Numbered from the stretch's first letter, positions 1 to 9,107 are shown. The stretch: 64,000 nucleotides of DNA from Terriglobia bacterium (GCA_020073525.1 JAIQFA010000007.1:37336-101335); one strand, 5' to 3'. Made by a program: numbers and translations. Notes: generated from the sequence alone by a model not told the origin.

Positions 1-1579
1 ACAGCTGAGAGGGGATCCCAACCAGGGATATGGGTTGGCCTTTGATGGCACGGAGTAAACGGACCACCTCAGCAGAGTGGACGATTTCATCGGCTCGCGG
101 TCCGAAGACGCCGATTTGCAGGCTGTCAGGCTTTTCGTCGGCCAGAGGCGGCCCCGAGTACTCAACTCCGTTCTCCCCCACGCGAGCGTACGGCTTTTCC
201 ATGGTGATGCGGCGGTACTCGATGCTTCCGTTGTGCACGTGGGCGAGAAAGAGTGGAGCAATGTTCTTGGAGTTCGGATCAAAGACCATGTCTCCGGTCA
301 CACCCTTGTGGCTTTCGACGCCGGTCAGTGCGTCCCGAATCCTGCCCTTGTTCAAGCCCGCGCGGCAGATTGCGTCCAGCAGAATCTGCATGGCATCGTA
401 AGCGAGAGCCGCGAAGTGATCGGGCTTCTCGTGGAAGCGCGTGTCGTAGCGGGCATTGAAGTCGAGCCAGCGCGGATCGGTGCGATTGGGATCGTATGGG
501 AAAACGGCCTCGAAGCCTTCTGCAGCAGGTCCGGCCAGTTTGACTAGTTCGTCGCCGGTGACGCCGCTGGCAGTGCCGCTAATCGTCCGGTGACTGCCGA
601 ACGCCCTCTGTTTCATTCCCAGTTCCTGCATCTGCTTTAGGATCATCGCGGCGGGGCCAACGTCGGTCCAGAGCACGATCGCGTCTACCCGCGAATCTTC
701 AATCACCTGCAGTTGGCGGCGGAAGTCGCTGTCGCCCCGCAGGAACTTCTGCTCGATCACCACCGGGTGGCCGAGGCGGCGCGAAGCATCGCGAAACTTG
801 ATGACTCCGAAACGGCCGTAGCGATCGTTGACCCGCAAAATGGCGACCCGTTTGAGTCCGAGTTCGGTGTAGATGTGGCGCGCCAGCGTGTAGCCCTGCA
901 CGCGGTCATCCTGAAGGTTGGTGAAGTACCAGGGGATGATGGTCTCGGGGATGGTGGGATCCGTGGAAGCACTGTTGATGAGCGGCGTCTCGGCTTTCAA
1001 CGTCAGACGAAGGGCGATGTGGGTGGATTCCGCACTAATGGAGCCGAACATTGCCCAAACCTTGTCGTCATAGATCATCCTGACCGCATCGTTCGAGGCC
1101 GCGCCCCAGATGGCGGAATCTCTTGAAGCGCCCGCTGGCCCAGCGCTGCTCATCTGCCAGTTGTCATAGTCGTTGTGGGTCACGAGGCGGAAAGGCTTAC
1201 CACCGTAGCCGCCGGCAGCGTTGGCATCGTCGATCGCCATGCTTGCGCCATTCAGCATGCGATTGCCGAGCACCTGGTCGGGGTGGTCGTAGAGCGGCGC
1301 CAGAAAGCCAATACGAATCTCGTTGAGGCTCTTTGGGTCGGGGTCGGGGATGTCGCGAGCTGCGCCGTTATATTCGACCAAATCCTGATAGAACTCGTAG
1401 TAAGGAGTTGTGAACCTGGAGAACGGCCGTAAGTCTTCAGGCGCGCCAGTATAGGGTTTCAGCGAGCGCGGCGCGGGCGGGCCCGGGGGATTGCTCCCGC
1501 AGGAACACGGCGGGGACGATTGACCCCACGCCGTGGCAACGAGGACAGCCGCGACAACATACTTCAGGACGCGAGGCAT
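1..1579 (-). CDS. ABC-type branched-chain amino acid-like periplasmic binding protein (partial)
   Basis: The frame is open from an ATG at 1579 to the window edge (526 codons seen, no stop), so the 3' end lies outside. A Shine-Dalgarno AAGGAG sits about 8 nt before the ATG. The N-terminus is hydrophobic and ends near AWGQ, fitting a signal peptide; a CSC soon after could mark a lipoprotein, but the lipobox is poor. The body matches type I periplasmic binding proteins of the LivJ/LivK (Periplas_BP_6) kind: an IRIGFLAPLYD start strand, ...NRMLNGASMAIDDANAAGG, FGSISAEST, PLINSAST and GYTLARHIYTELG. Such proteins bind amino acids, amides or similar small ligands outside the cell. It is the last visible gene of the seven-gene operon, 25 bp after the Rid-family gene, and no permease gene is visible. 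The ligand cannot be told from sequence. Length already exceeds a simple LivJ (about 370 residues), so a C-terminal extension is likely. Confidence 0.85.
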   Translation of the reverse strand, partial: MPRVLKYVVAAVLVATAWGQSSPPCSCGSNPPGPPAPRSLKPYTGAPEDLRPFSRFTTPYYEFYQDLVEYNGAARDIPDPDPKSLNEIRIGFLAPLYDHPDQVLGNRMLNGASMAIDDANAAGGYGGKPFRLVTHNDYDNWQMSSAGPAGASRDSAIWGAASNDAVRMIYDDKVWAMFGSISAESTHIALRLTLKAETPLINSASTDPTIPETIIPWYFTNLQDDRVQGYTLARHIYTELGLKRVAILRVNDRYGRFGVIKFRDASRRLGHPVVIEQKFLRGDSDFRRQLQVIEDSRVDAIVLWTDVGPAAMILKQMQELGMKQRAFGSHRTISGTASGVTGDELVKLAGPAAEGFEAVFPYDPNRTDPRWLDFNARYDTRFHEKPDHFAALAYDAMQILLDAICRAGLNKGRIRDALTGVESHKGVTGDMVFDPNSKNIAPLFLAHVHNGSIEYRRITMEKPYARVGENGVEYSGPPLADEKPDSLQIGVFGPRADEIVHSAEVVRLLRAIKGQPISLVGIPSQL

Positions 1580-1604
1580 AAGCGCTGCTCCTTACTCTTG
1601 TTCC

Positions 1605-2087
1605 TTATTCCGTGGGCGATTCGTGACGAAACATGGCAATCGCCTCGATCTCAATGAGCAGGTCCGAGCGGCAGAGAATAGCTTGGATGCCGGTGGACGC
1701 TGGCAGTGGATGCAGTCCTTGCTCTTTGTAGAATGCGGTTCGCTCTTCGTTGAAGGCCTGATAGTCGCGCTCGATATCGCGCAGATAGCACGTCGTACGC
1801 ACGATGTCGTGCCAGGTTGCCCCCTCGGAAGCAAGCAGCGCGCTGATGTTCTCGAATGTGCGACGCAACTGGGCGCGCAGATCGCCCACATGCACCGTCT
1901 TGCCCTCGTCGTCGATGCTGGCTGTGCCTGAGATCAGCAGAATGGTCAACCCGTTCAAGTCGATCCGCATGCCGCGCGAGAACGCACTGCCGTATGCGTA
2001 GGCTTCATTCAGGGCTGAATGGTTGGTGATGGCGCGCTTGACCACCGGCGCCGTGGTTACTTCCGCGAGAAGCTCTTGAACGTTCAT
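1605..2087 (-). CDS. Rid family (YjgF/YER057c/UK114-like) protein
   Basis: A 160-residue protein with the Rid fold signature: ISGTASIDDEG, then a VRTTCYLRD strand, an FNEERTAFY helix and a closing LIEIEAIAMF strand. Classical RidA deaminates reactive enamine/imine intermediates in the cytosol. It has no signal peptide. The usual PARST motif with its catalytic arginine reads PAST here (residues 129-132), so the canonical RidA arginine is absent. This points to a non-RidA Rid subgroup or to a chorismatase-like relative, since FkbO/Hyg5-type chorismatases share this fold. At 160 residues it is also longer than the usual 125-130. AAGGAG precedes the ATG by about 8 nt. It follows the propeller gene by 21 bp in the aroF-headed operon. 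Family is secure, reaction unknown. Confidence 0.85.
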   Translation of the reverse strand: MNVQELLAEVTTAPVVKRAITNHSALNEAYAYGSAFSRGMRIDLNGLTILLISGTASIDDEGKTVHVGDLRAQLRRTFENISALLASEGATWHDIVRTTCYLRDIERDYQAFNEERTAFYKEQGLHPLPASTGIQAILCRSDLLIEIEAIAMFRHESPTE

Positions 2088-2108
2088 TGGTAAGACTCCT
2101 TGAAGAAT

Positions 2109-3245
2109 TCACTTCTTCGGTACGGACTTTGCTAGTGCTGACTTCTGGACTTGCAAAACTTGTGCGCTTTCTGTCGAGTCATGCTGCCGAATGCCATGGC
2201 TCAAACCCTTAGCCGTCGCTACCCAGAGATCGTCTCCCTGAAAATCGACTCCGAGAACGTAGTTATGCGCAGGCGCACTTTGCACTGCTATCTCCCTGAC
2301 AGTGCCGGCCGCATCGCGAACCTGCATCTCCGGCTTGTGCGTGTCGAGAGCAGGCCGATACAGGGCCCAGCTGGTGCCATCGTAATAAGCCAGTCCTTTG
2401 TCGGTGGAGAACCAGGCGCGATTGCCGTCCACGCCTTTGATCTGGTTCAAGAAATTACTGGGCAGACCGCTGTCCTTCTGCAGGAAGTTATGCCAATACC
2501 GGCCGTCGTAGCGGCTGGCGCCGAAGTACGTAGCGACCCAGAGAATCTTGTCGACATAACTCACCGATGTCGTGATCTCGTGAATCAGTCCCTGGTCCTT
2601 CATCAACACCAACTCGGTCTCACCGTCGGGATCGTTGTAGTCTTTCCAACGCTCGGTCTTGACGTCGTATTCGAGCACTCCTCCGCCCCATACCGCGTAG
2701 TAAACCTTGTCTTCCGCGGGACTGACGGCATACGTCCAGATCTCGTACATCGGAGTGTTACGTTCATTGAACAACGCCCACACGCCAGTACGCGTATTCA
2801 GACGGCTGGCGCCAGCAGCGGTCGCGGTCCACACGAAGTCTCCCTGCACGCCGACGCCATACACGATGTCGTTGCTCAAGCCGGAGTTGAGTTGCGTGAA
2901 GGTATCAATACGGCCGGCCGAGATGCGGTTCAGCCCGCCCATCGTTCCAACCCACAGATCGCCGGTGCGTTTATCGAGCGCGAGCGAGAGCACGGCCTGG
3001 TGGGCAAGACCATCGACGGGGCGAAAGACTTTCCATGCTCCGCCTTCGTAGAGGCCAAGCCCGTTCTCTGTGCCCGCCCAGATGCGATTCCCGTCCACGA
3101 GAACGCAGAAAACGTGATTGTCGGGAAGGCCGTCTGCGGTAGTGAAGTTCTCCCAGCGGAAGCGGGGCATGTCTTGTGCAGCCGCGAGGGCAACCATGAC
3201 CATCGTAGCTAGCGTCGCAAGCAAGATTTTCGGCGTCGTCTTCAT
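2109..3245 (-). CDS. Exported Reg_prop (two-component-regulator-type) beta-propeller protein
   Basis: 378 residues with a clear signal peptide (about residues 1-23, ending ALAAAQ). The rest consists of propeller blades of the type found in the sensor half of hybrid two-component proteins: TADGLPDNHVFCVL, GLGLYEGGAW, GDLWVGTMGGLNR, LSNDIVYGV, WFSTDKGLAYYDG and LWVATAKGLS. No histidine kinase, membrane helix or output domain follows, so this is a free exported propeller. The ATG overlaps the stop of the upstream cytochrome gene by 4 bp (ATGA), implying translational coupling. Its periplasmic role is unknown; binding a ligand or docking to the neighbouring haem proteins are both possible. Confidence 0.85.
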   Translation of the reverse strand: MKTTPKILLATLATMVMVALAAAQDMPRFRWENFTTADGLPDNHVFCVLVDGNRIWAGTENGLGLYEGGAWKVFRPVDGLAHQAVLSLALDKRTGDLWVGTMGGLNRISAGRIDTFTQLNSGLSNDIVYGVGVQGDFVWTATAAGASRLNTRTGVWALFNERNTPMYEIWTYAVSPAEDKVYYAVWGGGVLEYDVKTERWKDYNDPDGETELVLMKDQGLIHEITTSVSYVDKILWVATYFGASRYDGRYWHNFLQKDSGLPSNFLNQIKGVDGNRAWFSTDKGLAYYDGTSWALYRPALDTHKPEMQVRDAAGTVREIAVQSAPAHNYVLGVDFQGDDLWVATAKGLSHGIRQHDSTESAQVLQVQKSALAKSVPKK

Positions 3246-5146
3246 AGCGTTTTCAAATACTCAATGAGATCGTTCAGTTCATCTTTCGTGAGATCGTTGG
3301 TCACGCCGTGCGTGTCTTTCGGGTTGAACACCGTCCAGATTTCTTCCAGCGAATTCGCCGAGCCATCGTGCAGATAGGGCGCGGAATAAACGACATTGCG
3401 GAGGTGTGCCACATCCACCAACGGCGAACGGTCCGTCGGTTTGCCACTGCCGACATCGAGTTGCTTTTGGTTCGTGTACTTGGGACCGCTATGACAGTAC
3501 CCGCACTGGTTCTTCTCGGGAATCGGACTGCCATTCTTGTATTTCGTCCGCTCAAAGATCGCCTTGCCGCGCTCTTGTGCCGGGGTCAACTCTCCATTGG
3601 CGAGGCGATAGCGATTCGGACGATACGGAAGCGAGTAAACAAAAGTCACCAGGTCGGTGAGTTCGTGATCGCCGAAACTCTGCGAGCGGAAGAAGTACTT
3701 CTCCACGCGCGGGCCGCACTCGGTGGGCATGTCGGGATTGCCGCCGTTCCACTTGAAGGGCTCCGTGCCGGCGAGATCTTCGAGCGAGCGGTTGTCCACA
3801 ATATCTTTGCCAAAGCCGTCCGGCTCAAGATCCCATTGCAGGCCATCGATGGTGGCATCCAGATGGCAATTCGAACAGCCAAACTGGCCCTGGAAGGCGT
3901 AGTCGGCGGTAAAGAAGATGCGCTCGCCGCGGCGAAAAGCATTGATCGTTTTCGGGCCACCCAGGTCGATGGTGGAGACGACCTGGTTCTTGGCTGTGTC
4001 GATGACACTGACATTATCGTCAAGCCGGTTTGCGACGTAGAGCAGCTTGCCATCCTTCGACAGTAAGAGGCCGCGCGGATTATGGCCCACGGGAATTCTT
4101 GCCACCACGTAGTTGGCTGAAGCGGAGAGATCATTGACGAAAGGTTCCCGCCGCGTGCGCACGTAGCCGAGTAGATTGGGAACGTCGATGACCGTTACGC
4201 TCTCCGATGCGGCGGTGGTGATGAACATCTTCGATTTATCAGGCGCGATGACGACGCCCCAAGGCAGGGAGTAGTAGCGGTCGAGTTCGTCGATCGGGAC
4301 CTGGACCGTTCCACCAACATCCTCGCCGAACAGCGTGAGCGAATTGCCAAAGACCCAGCCGTGCTCCACATGCGCCAGAGGAACAAGATTCTTGGGGCGA
4401 AGTTGAGTGACTACGCCCAACCTGCCGTCGGCTGATAGTTCCACGTGAAACATGCCCGCCACGTTATGCAGCGGCTTACGCTCAACCACGGTTTGCCGCG
4501 CAGTGTCGATGACAGTGATCTCGGAAGTCGGCGGCGTTCGAAATGCGCCCGGGTTCGGATAGATATGGGTTGCATAAACGGATTTGCCATCTGGCGAGAG
4601 CGCCAAATAGCTTGCCCCGCGGCCGGCGAGGAGACGGTTCATTTCCAAGCCCGTCTTCACATCGATCACGGAAATGTCGCCGCTGAGGCGGTTGGCAACA
4701 TAGAGAGTTTCGCCCGTCCGGTCGGATACGACCCCGGCAGGCTCGAATCCTGTGGGCAGCGTGCGCGTCACTTTCAGGGTGGCGGCGTCAATTACCGACA
4801 CCGTATCGTCGGTAGAATTTGTGACATAGATTTGAGCACGGTCGGGTGAAAGCGTGATTCCGCGCGGTGCCCGGCCCAGGGGCACGACGGTCTCCACCTT
4901 GCCGGACCCGATATTCACAACGCGCAGCTCGTCGCTGGCTTGGCAGACGACGTAGAGCAAGCGCCCGTCCGGCGAAAGGCGCATTTCCAACGGCGACAGG
5001 TAGCGCTCGCTGCTTTCTGTCTTCGACCGCGCTGCTGCGGGTTTAACGGTGGGCGCGAGCCACAGCAGTGCCATGATCACCGCTAACGCCGGAGCGATGC
5101 TCGCGATCAGCCTCGCCTTGCCGCGCAATGTAGTCGCCACGGACAT
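3242..5146 (-). CDS. YVTN beta-propeller fused to di-haem cytochrome c (MauG/CCP-like)
   Basis: 634 residues. An N-terminal hydrophobic segment (about 13-33) acts as signal peptide or anchor. Residues about 50-400 carry YVTN/surface-layer-type repeats (DDTVSVIDAATLKV, LYVANRLSGDISVIDVKTG, LYVANRLDDNVSVIDTAKN). The C-terminal part has two haem c sites, CSNCH at 424-428 and CGYCH at 548-552, plus RNVVYSAPYLHDGS, in the style of di-haem cytochrome c peroxidase/MauG proteins, whose members oxidise substrates in the periplasm. Propeller plus peroxidase-like fusions are known in this superfamily. The gene starts one base after the stop of the FG-GAP gene and overlaps the next gene by 4 bp. Substrate unknown. 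Confidence 0.87.
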   Translation of the reverse strand: MSVATTLRGKARLIASIAPALAVIMALLWLAPTVKPAAARSKTESSERYLSPLEMRLSPDGRLLYVVCQASDELRVVNIGSGKVETVVPLGRAPRGITLSPDRAQIYVTNSTDDTVSVIDAATLKVTRTLPTGFEPAGVVSDRTGETLYVANRLSGDISVIDVKTGLEMNRLLAGRGASYLALSPDGKSVYATHIYPNPGAFRTPPTSEITVIDTARQTVVERKPLHNVAGMFHVELSADGRLGVVTQLRPKNLVPLAHVEHGWVFGNSLTLFGEDVGGTVQVPIDELDRYYSLPWGVVIAPDKSKMFITTAASESVTVIDVPNLLGYVRTRREPFVNDLSASANYVVARIPVGHNPRGLLLSKDGKLLYVANRLDDNVSVIDTAKNQVVSTIDLGGPKTINAFRRGERIFFTADYAFQGQFGCSNCHLDATIDGLQWDLEPDGFGKDIVDNRSLEDLAGTEPFKWNGGNPDMPTECGPRVEKYFFRSQSFGDHELTDLVTFVYSLPYRPNRYRLANGELTPAQERGKAIFERTKYKNGSPIPEKNQCGYCHSGPKYTNQKQLDVGSGKPTDRSPLVDVAHLRNVVYSAPYLHDGSANSLEEIWTVFNPKDTHGVTNDLTKDELNDLIEYLKTL

Positions 5147-6778
5147 CTAGGGCTCCTCCACCGTGAGCACGCGATCCACTCCCGGGTTCTCCAGAACCTG
5201 CTCCTGGCCGCTGGGCCAGTGAATCGTCAGCTTGTCAGCCTTCGTTGCACTACCCAAACCAAAGTGAACACGGCCGTCGTCCTGCGAGAGATAGCCCGAT
5301 CCGGCAATGCGCTCGGCGATCTGCTTACGTCCACCGGAGAGCAACTCCAGGTGCGCGCCGATTCCGTCGCGATTGCTCTTCCTTCCTTTTAGCTTCACGG
5401 TAAGCCAGTGATTGGTGTTCTGAGTGGCGTTGTGCAGAAGCGTGGCGGGCGCGCCCAGGTTCACAACGAATGCATCGATCTTGCCGTCATTGTCGTAGTC
5501 GGCAAAACAAGCGCCGCGCGACACAGTCTTAACGTCAAGGGCCGGGCCTGCGTCGCGCGAAACGTCGGCAAACTTTCCGGCACCGAGTCCGCGAAACAAC
5601 GACTGCTCCTGCGGAACCAAGTGAACCAAACCACCGTGGAAGATCAGAATGTCGAGCCAACCGTCATTATCGAAGTCGTAAATGCCGGTGCCCCAACTGG
5701 TGTATTGCGCGGTGGCCTGAGAGATTCCCGAACTCGGTCCGAGATCTTCGAATCCATTCTTTCCGCTGTTGCGCATGAGCCGGTTGTACTTCGAGTCCGA
5801 GACCCAGAGATCCACGCGCCCGTCGCCGTCAATGTCGGCAAACACCGGTCCCATCGCAGAAGTGTTCTCCCCGTTCTGACCGTAGGCGACGCCGAGATCA
5901 GCGGCAATCTCCTCGAACGTGCCATCGTGCTTGTTGTGAAAAAGGAAGTTCTCCGTCTTGTCGTTGGCAACATAGATGTCGGGATAGCCGTCGCCGTCAA
6001 AATCCGCAGCGGTCACGCCCATGGTCCGGCCTTTGTAGGCACCGATTCCCGATTTGTCGGTTGCGTCTGTAAACGTGCCGTTGCAGTTGTTGTGGTAGAG
6101 ACGGTTGGTGTCCGCGGCGTAGTCGAGTGGGCCAGGATAATTGTCGGCAGCGTAAAAGTTGCGATATTTGGGATCGAACTTCACATAGCGGCCAACGAAC
6201 AGGTCGACACAGCCGTCACGATCGTAGTCGAGCCACGCGGAACCGATCGACCAGCCGTCAACCCTGATGCCGGCCTTCACGGTTATGTCTTCAAACGTGC
6301 CATCGCCGCGGTTGCGATAGAGGATCGCGCGCCCGTAGCCGGTGACGAACAGATCAACGAAGCCGTCGTTGTCGAAGTCAGCGGCAATCGCAGCCATTCC
6401 GTAGATGTTGGCGGCGACACCAGCTTGATCTGTGACATCGGTAAATGTGCCATCACCATTGTTTCTGTAGAGGTGATTGTGCGGGGCAACGGCTGGGGCT
6501 TGCTTCAGCGGGTAAGGATGAATCCCGGCTTCGAGCGGCTTCCCGCTGACCACGTAGAGATCGGGCAGTCCATCGTTGTTGTAGTCGAACCAGACGCAGC
6601 CCGCTCCCGTGCTTTCGAGCAACGACCCCAGTCGCTGTGCGCCGAAGCTGTGAGTGAATTGGATACCTGACTTTGCCGTCACGTCGTCGAAGCGAATTGC
6701 GCCGGGCGCGCTCGCTGGTGGCGATTGCGCCAGCAGGGCGCAAGATATTAGGAGGAATATGAATACTCGGATTATCAA
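5147..6778 (-). CDS. FG-GAP/VCBS repeat protein with ASPIC/UnbV C-terminus (CRTAC1-type)
   Basis: 543 residues with a signal peptide (MIIRVFIFLLISCALLAQ). Seven calcium-binding FG-GAP-type loops are visible, each D-x-D/N-x-D-G-x-x-D, for example DYNNDGLPDLYV, DFDNDGFVDLFV, DFDGDGYPDIYV and DFDNDGWLDILI, which predict an integrin-like propeller. The C-terminus (about 455-540) is an ASPIC/UnbV domain (NHWLTVKLKG, SNRDGIGAHLELLSGG, HFGLG, IHWPSG). Proteins of this architecture are exported and common in Acidobacteriota, but their function is unsettled. It is separated by one base from the gene before it and abuts the gene after it. A second protein of the same architecture lies at 20073-21854. 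Confidence 0.9.
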   Translation of the reverse strand: MIIRVFIFLLISCALLAQSPPASAPGAIRFDDVTAKSGIQFTHSFGAQRLGSLLESTGAGCVWFDYNNDGLPDLYVVSGKPLEAGIHPYPLKQAPAVAPHNHLYRNNGDGTFTDVTDQAGVAANIYGMAAIAADFDNDGFVDLFVTGYGRAILYRNRGDGTFEDITVKAGIRVDGWSIGSAWLDYDRDGCVDLFVGRYVKFDPKYRNFYAADNYPGPLDYAADTNRLYHNNCNGTFTDATDKSGIGAYKGRTMGVTAADFDGDGYPDIYVANDKTENFLFHNKHDGTFEEIAADLGVAYGQNGENTSAMGPVFADIDGDGRVDLWVSDSKYNRLMRNSGKNGFEDLGPSSGISQATAQYTSWGTGIYDFDNDGWLDILIFHGGLVHLVPQEQSLFRGLGAGKFADVSRDAGPALDVKTVSRGACFADYDNDGKIDAFVVNLGAPATLLHNATQNTNHWLTVKLKGRKSNRDGIGAHLELLSGGRKQIAERIAGSGYLSQDDGRVHFGLGSATKADKLTIHWPSGQEQVLENPGVDRVLTVEEP

Positions 6779-6779
6779 G

Positions 6780-8156
6780 TTAATGTCCTCCTGAAGAAGT
6801 GTGGGCGCTCGCGCCCGTCATGTCGGCCGGAGTTGTCGACCTCAGCAGAACCATGGGCACTGCGTTTTCGGGCGCCGTTTCCGGGCCCGCGTGACATCCG
6901 ATGCATGCTCGTTGTTCGCCGCGACGCATCCAGAACCAGCCGGCTTGCCGCTTCAACGTCTTGCCAGAGTTGTCGAGCAGTTCGATTTGCAGGGGCTGCT
7001 CCGTCGGAACCTGAACAAAAAACGATCCGTCGCGTTCCACCGGCGCCGCCCCCAGCAGCTTCGTGGTTCCCGTGCTGTCCCGCGTGTACAGTCGCACCGA
7101 GTGGATCGATCCAGCAGCAAACTTGTACTTCGAGGTGTAAGCATTCAGACAGAGAAGGTTGGCATTCGGCCAGTCATGCAAGGCCGAGGGATGCCGCTTC
7201 GGTACCGTGCGTTCCGCAACGAGCGTCGGCTGGATCACGTTGGCGCTTTGTTCTGCCAAGACGGAGACCAAGTTGCCATCACCTCGTTTCCATCGCTTCA
7301 CTTGGAAATAGCTCTTCGCATCCGGCCGCCAAGCAAGCAGCCAGTCGCCCGACGAAGTCTCGGCGGCGTCATCGGCATATTCTCCAGCTGGCGCGAGAAT
7401 GGGAACTTCCTGTGCGCGGGCAGAAGTAAACCGGCCCAGGCCAGAGCCGGATATAAAGATGATGTCGCCCGAGGCGACCTGCTTGCCGGAGTGGCGTGCC
7501 TTGCCATGATCGCAGCGATAGGACTCAACTCCACTGCCATCCGAATAAACGGTATAGAGTTCCGGCATGCCGTTGCTTCCGAGCGGATAGGCCGCCTCAA
7601 ACAAGATGCGGCCGTCGCGCAGAACATCGGTCGGCAGGAAGTTTCCGGAGCCATGCGTCAACTGGACGGCCTTGCCTTGCCCGAGGTCAGCGGCCTCAAT
7701 CACAAAACGGCCCCCGATCTTCTTCGCATATACGAAGCGCTCGTCCGGCAGGTAGAGGGGGCGGACGCAGTCCCCCGCGCACGACGTGATGCGCCGCGCC
7801 GCGCCACCAGTCAACCCAACTTCCCAGATCTGCCAGGGATCATGAGTCGTCTGCTTGCCGGCGAATAGAACACTTTTACTGTCGAACGAAACGGTGGGAT
7901 CGGCAGAAACCGCAAAACCTGGGATCAGAGGATGCCGGCCCCGCGCGTCTTGAAGAAATATGATTGCGTCGGAGCTAAATCGGTCGGCGCCACGGATCCA
8001 GGCGAGCGGCTCATATCGTTTCGCAACAGTGAAAAGCAATGCCTTGGTATCGGAGCCCGCGGAGAGCACGGAGGGCACCGGTGCGAATCCAGAAATCGCG
8101 ATTCCAATAAGAATGATGCGAGAGAGCAGCCTCACCGAAATAGGCGGCGTCCGCAC
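6780..8156 (-). CDS. Exported TolB/PD40-like propeller with one C-terminal haem c site (HZS-alpha-like)
   Basis: The open frame reaches back to 8378, but its first 74 codons lie over aroF and read like out-of-frame sequence. I place the start at the GTG at 8156, which overlaps the aroF stop (TAGTG) and has GGGGGA about 8 nt upstream. This gives 458 residues starting with a signal peptide (RTPPISVRLLSRIILIGIAI). The N-terminal two thirds look like PD40/TolB-type blades (ADPTVSFDSKSVLFAG, WQIWEVGLTGGAARRIT). A single CIGCH haem site lies at 418-422 near the end, an arrangement that recalls the hydrazine-synthase-alpha-type domain. No sign of actual hydrazine synthesis is seen. The heme and the neighbouring di-haem protein suggest a periplasmic redox role. 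Confidence 0.8.
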   Translation of the reverse strand: MRTPPISVRLLSRIILIGIAISGFAPVPSVLSAGSDTKALLFTVAKRYEPLAWIRGADRFSSDAIIFLQDARGRHPLIPGFAVSADPTVSFDSKSVLFAGKQTTHDPWQIWEVGLTGGAARRITSCAGDCVRPLYLPDERFVYAKKIGGRFVIEAADLGQGKAVQLTHGSGNFLPTDVLRDGRILFEAAYPLGSNGMPELYTVYSDGSGVESYRCDHGKARHSGKQVASGDIIFISGSGLGRFTSARAQEVPILAPAGEYADDAAETSSGDWLLAWRPDAKSYFQVKRWKRGDGNLVSVLAEQSANVIQPTLVAERTVPKRHPSALHDWPNANLLCLNAYTSKYKFAAGSIHSVRLYTRDSTGTTKLLGAAPVERDGSFFVQVPTEQPLQIELLDNSGKTLKRQAGWFWMRRGEQRACIGCHAGPETAPENAVPMVLLRSTTPADMTGASAHTSSGGH

Positions 8157-9037
8157 TAATCCGTTCCCCCAGCCGCGACCAGTTGAGGGCCAGGTCGCCG
8201 GGGTAGGTCCCGTAACGCCAGATAAGGCTCCAGATCGTCCATCATGTCGCGAAAGCCGTCGAGAGTAAGCGACTGCGCTCCATCGCTCATAGCCTGATCC
8301 GGCGACGGATGCACTTCGACGAGCAAACCGTCTGCACCCGCGACCGCGGCAACCCGCGCCAGAACGGGAACGAGGCAACGCACTCCAGCGGCGTGGCTGG
8401 GATCGACAATCACCGGCAGGCGCGACACCGTTTTCAGTACCGGCACCGCGGCGATATCCAACGTGTTGCGCGTCGCGGTTTCAAAAGTTCGGATGCCGCG
8501 CTCGCAAAGAACAATGTCCCGGTTGCCATTCACCGCGATGACTTGCGCGGAGAACAGAAATTCCTCCAACGTCGCGGTCATTCCCCTTTTCAGCAGCACC
8601 GGCCGCCCACATCCGCCTAGTCTTTCGAGCAGCGCATAGTTTTGCATGCTGCGTGTGCCCACTTGCATGAGGTCGGCATACTCCGCGACCACGTCGACGT
8701 CTTCCTCGCTCATCACTTCAGTCACGATCGCGAGCCCGGTCTCTTCGCGCGCCTTGCGCAGAATCTTCAAACCTTCGACGCCTAAACCCTGAAACGCATA
8801 AGGCGAAGAGCGTGGTTTGTAGGCGCCTCCGCGCAGAATTCGCGCGCCCGCTGCGACAACGGCTTCCGCCGTCTGCAGCAACTGCCGCTCCGATTCCACC
8901 GCACATGGTCCCGCCATCACGACAAAATCGTCACTGCCGATCTCGACATTGCCAGCGCGAACGATGCTTGACACGCTATCGTCGGTTCTGGCGACGAGAT
9001 CGAAACACGAAAATTGGCCGTTCCATTTTGGGTTCAT
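8156..9037 (-). CDS. aroF: 3-deoxy-7-phosphoheptulonate (DAHP) synthase
   Basis: 293 residues matching the DAHP/KDO8P synthase TIM barrel, type I-beta (AroA-beta) group: [68 protein letters not shown] and [16 protein letters not shown]. It condenses phosphoenolpyruvate and erythrose 4-phosphate in the cytosol to start the shikimate pathway. No ACT or chorismate-mutase domain is attached, so allosteric control of the usual fused kind is absent. It heads the operon; no other shikimate gene is nearby and most following genes are exported. The ATG at 9037 lacks a clear Shine-Dalgarno and is preceded by a short inverted repeat, TTGCG-aag-CGCAA (9041-9053). Two possible operators lie upstream (9069-9082 and 9121-9136). 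Confidence 0.93.
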   Translation of the reverse strand: MNPKWNGQFSCFDLVARTDDSVSSIVRAGNVEIGSDDFVVMAGPCAVESERQLLQTAEAVVAAGARILRGGAYKPRSSPYAFQGLGVEGLKILRKAREETGLAIVTEVMSEEDVDVVAEYADLMQVGTRSMQNYALLERLGGCGRPVLLKRGMTATLEEFLFSAQVIAVNGNRDIVLCERGIRTFETATRNTLDIAAVPVLKTVSRLPVIVDPSHAAGVRCLVPVLARVAAVAGADGLLVEVHPSPDQAMSDGAQSLTLDGFRDMMDDLEPYLALRDLPRRPGPQLVAAGGTD

Positions 9038-9068
9038 GAGTTGCGAAGCGCAATTCTATGTAGATACA

Positions 9069-9082
9069 AATGATTAATCATT
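9069..9082. promoter_or_regulatory. Perfect 14-bp palindrome (candidate repressor operator)
   Basis: AATGATTAATCATT is its own reverse complement. It sits 32 bp upstream of the aroF ATG and overlaps the proposed -10 element (9080-9085). A dimeric repressor could bind here; which one is unknown. Confidence 0.45.
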
Positions 9083-9107
9083 AGTAAGAAAGTATTAAAT
9101 TGGTCAG
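9080..9107 (-). promoter_or_regulatory. Possible sigma-70-type promoter of the aroF operon
   Basis: On the minus strand CTGACC (9107-9102) and ACTAAT (9085-9080) are separated by 16 bp. Each is about four of six to consensus, so this is a weak prediction, helped by its place between the CRP-like site and the gene. Confidence 0.3.

Noticed and set aside
2151..3212. 353-codon plus-strand open frame opposite the Reg_prop propeller
   Set aside because: Antisense shadow in high-GC DNA; the minus strand has a signal peptide, propeller blades and operon overlaps.
5408..6670. 420-codon plus-strand open frame opposite the FG-GAP/ASPIC gene
   Set aside because: Its Val/Ile-rich repeats are the antisense of the DxDxDG calcium loops. 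The same happens at 20253-21452 opposite the other ASPIC gene.
6780..8156. Hydrazine synthase and thus anammox metabolism
   Set aside because: Only a propeller plus a single CXXCH resembles the alpha subunit; no beta/gamma subunits or hydrazine dehydrogenase are present.
8157..8378. N-terminal extension of the TolB-like haem protein
   Set aside because: These 74 codons overlap aroF out of frame and read as Arg/Gly/Ser-rich non-protein; the GTG at 8156 with GGGGGA and a signal peptide is the better start.
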